From Bacteroidota bacterium (GTDB taxonomy: Bacteria > Bacteroidota > Bacteroidia > Bacteroidales > Paludibacteraceae), in the NCBI GenBank assembly GCA_017860295.1, contig JAFNAS010000007.1, positions 1-64,000 on the forward strand: DNA of 64,000 nt, given 5' to 3'. A program made the position numbers and the translations under genes. Below the pieces are notes generated by a model. That model was not told the DNA's origin and made no database searches. It saw only the letters and a list, made by a program, of their open reading frames with translations. Positions 62,294-64,000 of this stretch are shown in pieces. How positions within the stretch are numbered: the first letter of the stretch is position 1; each line of letters starts with the position of its first letter.

Positions 62294-63442
62294 ATGAATT
62301 CTGTAGTTTTACAACAACCGGGAACCATTGTTTTCGGAGAAAATAGTATACAACAACTGGTCGAATGCCGGTTTATTACATCATCCGAGCAAATATTAAT
62401 GCTGGTTGCCACTCCTCTTTTAGGGGCGTTGGCACCTTCTGTTGACGCTATTAAAGCTTCCGGCAAAAAGGTGGAAGTGGTGGAATATAATTTTCCCGGA
62501 GAACCTACCTTTGCACAATTCGATACATTACTGACAATTTCGGAAAAGTTCAACCCCGATTGCATTATCGGCATAGGGGGCGGTAGCGTTCTCGATTGCG
62601 CAAAATTGTTGGCTGCGCTTACCGGAAATACTCAAAAACTGGCGGAAGTAGTTGGTATCGGTATTCTCAATGGTCGTACACGTAAATTGATTTGTGTGCC
62701 GACTACATCGGGAACCGGCAGCGAAATGTCGCCCAATGCTATTCTGCTCAACGAAGCAACTTTGGCAAAAAGCGGTATCATCAGTCCCTATCTTGTTCCG
62801 GATGCCTGCTTTATCGATCCGGTACTGACGGCTTCATTGCCTGCAAAACTGACTGCCGAAACGGGTATGGATGCTCTTTCGCACTGCATCGAGGCATTTA
62901 CCAATAAGTTTGCCCATCCGGCAGTCGATACGTATGCATTGAAAGGAATTGAGCTGATAGCGGCAAACCTTCAATGTGCCTGCGAAAACGGGAAAGACAT
63001 GGAAGCCCGTGCCGCTTTGGCGCTGGGATCGATGTACGGAGGCTTGTGTCTGGGTCCGGTCAATACTTCGGCCATTCATGCTTTGTCGTATGGTTTGGGA
63101 GGAAAATTCCATGTACCGCACGGCTTGGCCAATGCCATCCTGATGCCAGAAGTCCTCCGTTTCAATATGATGGCATCGCTTGAGCGTCATGCGCGGCTTG
63201 CACTGGCGTTGGGCGTAGAAAAGCAATCGACTGATGAGGCTACAGCGTTGGCAGGTATCGAAAAGATTGCTGCTATATCAAAAGCATGCGGCATCCCGCA
63301 ACATTTGTCGGAGATTGGCATCGGCAAAGAAGACTTGTCCGAACTGGCCGATATTGCCATGAACGTGACCCGATTGCTGAAGAACAATCCGCGTGAAGTA
63401 ACCAAAGCGGATGCAATAGAAATTTATACGAAACTATTATAA
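62294..63442 (+). CDS. Iron-containing alcohol dehydrogenase
   Basis: 382 residues from the ATG at 62294 (MNSVVLQQPG); the frame upstream to 62249 has no family match. It has the NAD(P)-binding GIGGGSVLDCAKLLA, PTTSGTGSEMSP, and metal-site segments DPVLTASLPAKLTAETGMDALSHCIEAF and NTSAIHALSYGLGGKFHVPHGLANA. The group III family reduces aldehydes or oxidises alcohols with Fe or Zn. Placed between an acid-sugar aldolase and pdxA, a good guess is reduction of the C4 aldehyde acid formed by the aldolase to threonate. Lactaldehyde reduction from rhamnose breakdown is the main alternative. Confidence 0.85.
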   Translation: MNSVVLQQPGTIVFGENSIQQLVECRFITSSEQILMLVATPLLGALAPSVDAIKASGKKVEVVEYNFPGEPTFAQFDTLLTISEKFNPDCIIGIGGGSVLDCAKLLAALTGNTQKLAEVVGIGILNGRTRKLICVPTTSGTGSEMSPNAILLNEATLAKSGIISPYLVPDACFIDPVLTASLPAKLTAETGMDALSHCIEAFTNKFAHPAVDTYALKGIELIAANLQCACENGKDMEARAALALGSMYGGLCLGPVNTSAIHALSYGLGGKFHVPHGLANAILMPEVLRFNMMASLERHARLALALGVEKQSTDEATALAGIEKIAAISKACGIPQHLSEIGIGKEDLSELADIAMNVTRLLKNNPREVTKADAIEIYTKLL

Positions 63443-63533
63443 CGTGTAACCGTTGAATCGAGTAATCGTTAAGTAGTGAGGCTGCAGATTGACGATTAAA
63501 CGATCAACAATTGAACCATTAAACAAAGGTTTT

Positions 63534-64000
63534 ATGAACCCGATTATAGGAATTAGCATGGGCGATCCCGCCGGGATTGGTCCTGAAATATGTATCAAAG
63601 CGCTGTCGGATGCTACTGTTTACGAACGTTGCCGTCCGGTGGTGATTGGTGATGCGGCCGTGATGGCTCAGGCTGCCACACTGTTGAATGCTCCGCTCAA
63701 GGTAAATGCAATCGAAAAAATTGCCGATGCAACCTTTGCTTTCGGAACGGTGGACGTGTACGATCTGAAGAACGTTACTCTTTCGGAACTCAAGCCGGGT
63801 GAAGTGTCGGCTATGGCGGGGAATGCTGCTTTCGAGGCTGTGCATAAAGTGATTGAACTGGCTTTGGCCAACGAAGTGGATGCTACGGTTACCGCTCCCA
63901 TCAACAAAGAGTCGATTCACAAAGCAGGGCACCATTTTTCGGGTCATACCGAAATTTATGCTCATTATACCAATACAGCCAAATATGCCATGTTGCTGGC
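63534..64000 (+). CDS. pdxA: PdxA-family 4-phosphate dehydrogenase (partial, runs off right edge)
   Basis: 155 codons are visible. MGDPAGIGPEI near the N-terminus and TAPINKESIHKAGHHFSGHTE with metal-binding His are diagnostic. PdxA oxidises 4-phospho-hydroxy-L-threonine for vitamin B6. The close PdxA2 group instead oxidises and decarboxylates 4-phospho-D-threonate (or erythronate) to DHAP. The visible part cannot separate them, but the setting in a sugar-acid cluster favours the catabolic form. A DUF1537 kinase would be expected just beyond the edge. Confidence 0.85.
   Translation, partial: MNPIIGISMGDPAGIGPEICIKALSDATVYERCRPVVIGDAAVMAQAATLLNAPLKVNAIEKIADATFAFGTVDVYDLKNVTLSELKPGEVSAMAGNAAFEAVHKVIELALANEVDATVTAPINKESIHKAGHHFSGHTEIYAHYTNTAKYAMLL

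Noticed and set aside
63519-63965. Minus-strand ORF of 148 codons at the right edge
   Set aside because: Antisense to pdxA, whose diagnostic motifs are clear.

Overview
This window looks like chromosomal DNA of a Bacteroidota (Bacteroidales-like) bacterium. The signs are a SusC/SusD pair, a type IX secretion (T9SS) sorting tail, FISUMP and DUF5686 proteins, long AT-rich spacers and a TTG-N19-TAnnTTTG promoter in front of tRNA-Tyr. No phage head, terminase, integrase, CRISPR array, rRNA or replication origin was seen.

Left part (1-27.8 kb, minus strand): a tightly packed run of secreted, extremely repetitive proteins, transcribed from 27.8 kb towards position 1. It starts with a small protein carrying a T9SS-type C-terminal tail. 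Two large phage-tail-fibre-like repeat proteins follow. Next comes a third fibre-like gene whose far end encodes a Peptidase_S74 intramolecular chaperone; here it is broken by two frame-disrupting deletions. Last is a giant gene still open at the left edge (at least 4,761 codons). The giant protein has about 25 fibronectin-like repeats, three FISUMP domains, TIG domains, two six-repeat kelch cassettes and a glycine-rich block. The kelch cassettes and the glycine-rich block each lie inside a TIG domain. A short beta-hairpin module of the form YYNT...Y.Y.G..W recurs in at least three of these proteins and, more weakly, in a fourth, so they probably form one surface structure.

Middle (28.9-38 kb): housekeeping genes. 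These are a TPR membrane protein, ribH, a stand-alone IS1595-type zinc ribbon, tRNA-Tyr(GTA), and a preQ1-I-like riboswitch directly in front of a queuosine-precursor transporter and queF. On the minus strand, gcvH is followed by a DUF5686 outer-membrane protein, a lipoprotein with a degenerate Rieske-like motif, a membrane-anchored HExxH peptidase, a small unknown protein and an exported Ntn hydrolase.

Right part (38.7-64 kb, plus strand): a pectin polysaccharide utilisation locus (PUL). In order it holds a GntR/LacI-type regulator, a DHDPS-family aldolase, SusC, SusD, a PL1-type pectate lyase, DUF3826, a beta-helix/DUF6298 protein, GH43, a large two-domain enzyme resembling GH143-GH142, a GH78 rhamnosidase, a second DHDPS-family aldolase, a sodium:solute symporter, an iron-type alcohol dehydrogenase and the start of pdxA. 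The order suggests attack on rhamnogalacturonan II (RG-II) side chains and, by inference, a complete route for its rare sugar acid Dha. Aldol cleavage would give pyruvate plus a C4 aldehyde acid, reduction would give D-threonate, and a kinase (not in view) plus PdxA would give DHAP. The GH78 gene carries an in-frame palindromic insertion inside its signal-peptide codons, and an unusual 21-bp tandem repeat lies between two PUL genes.
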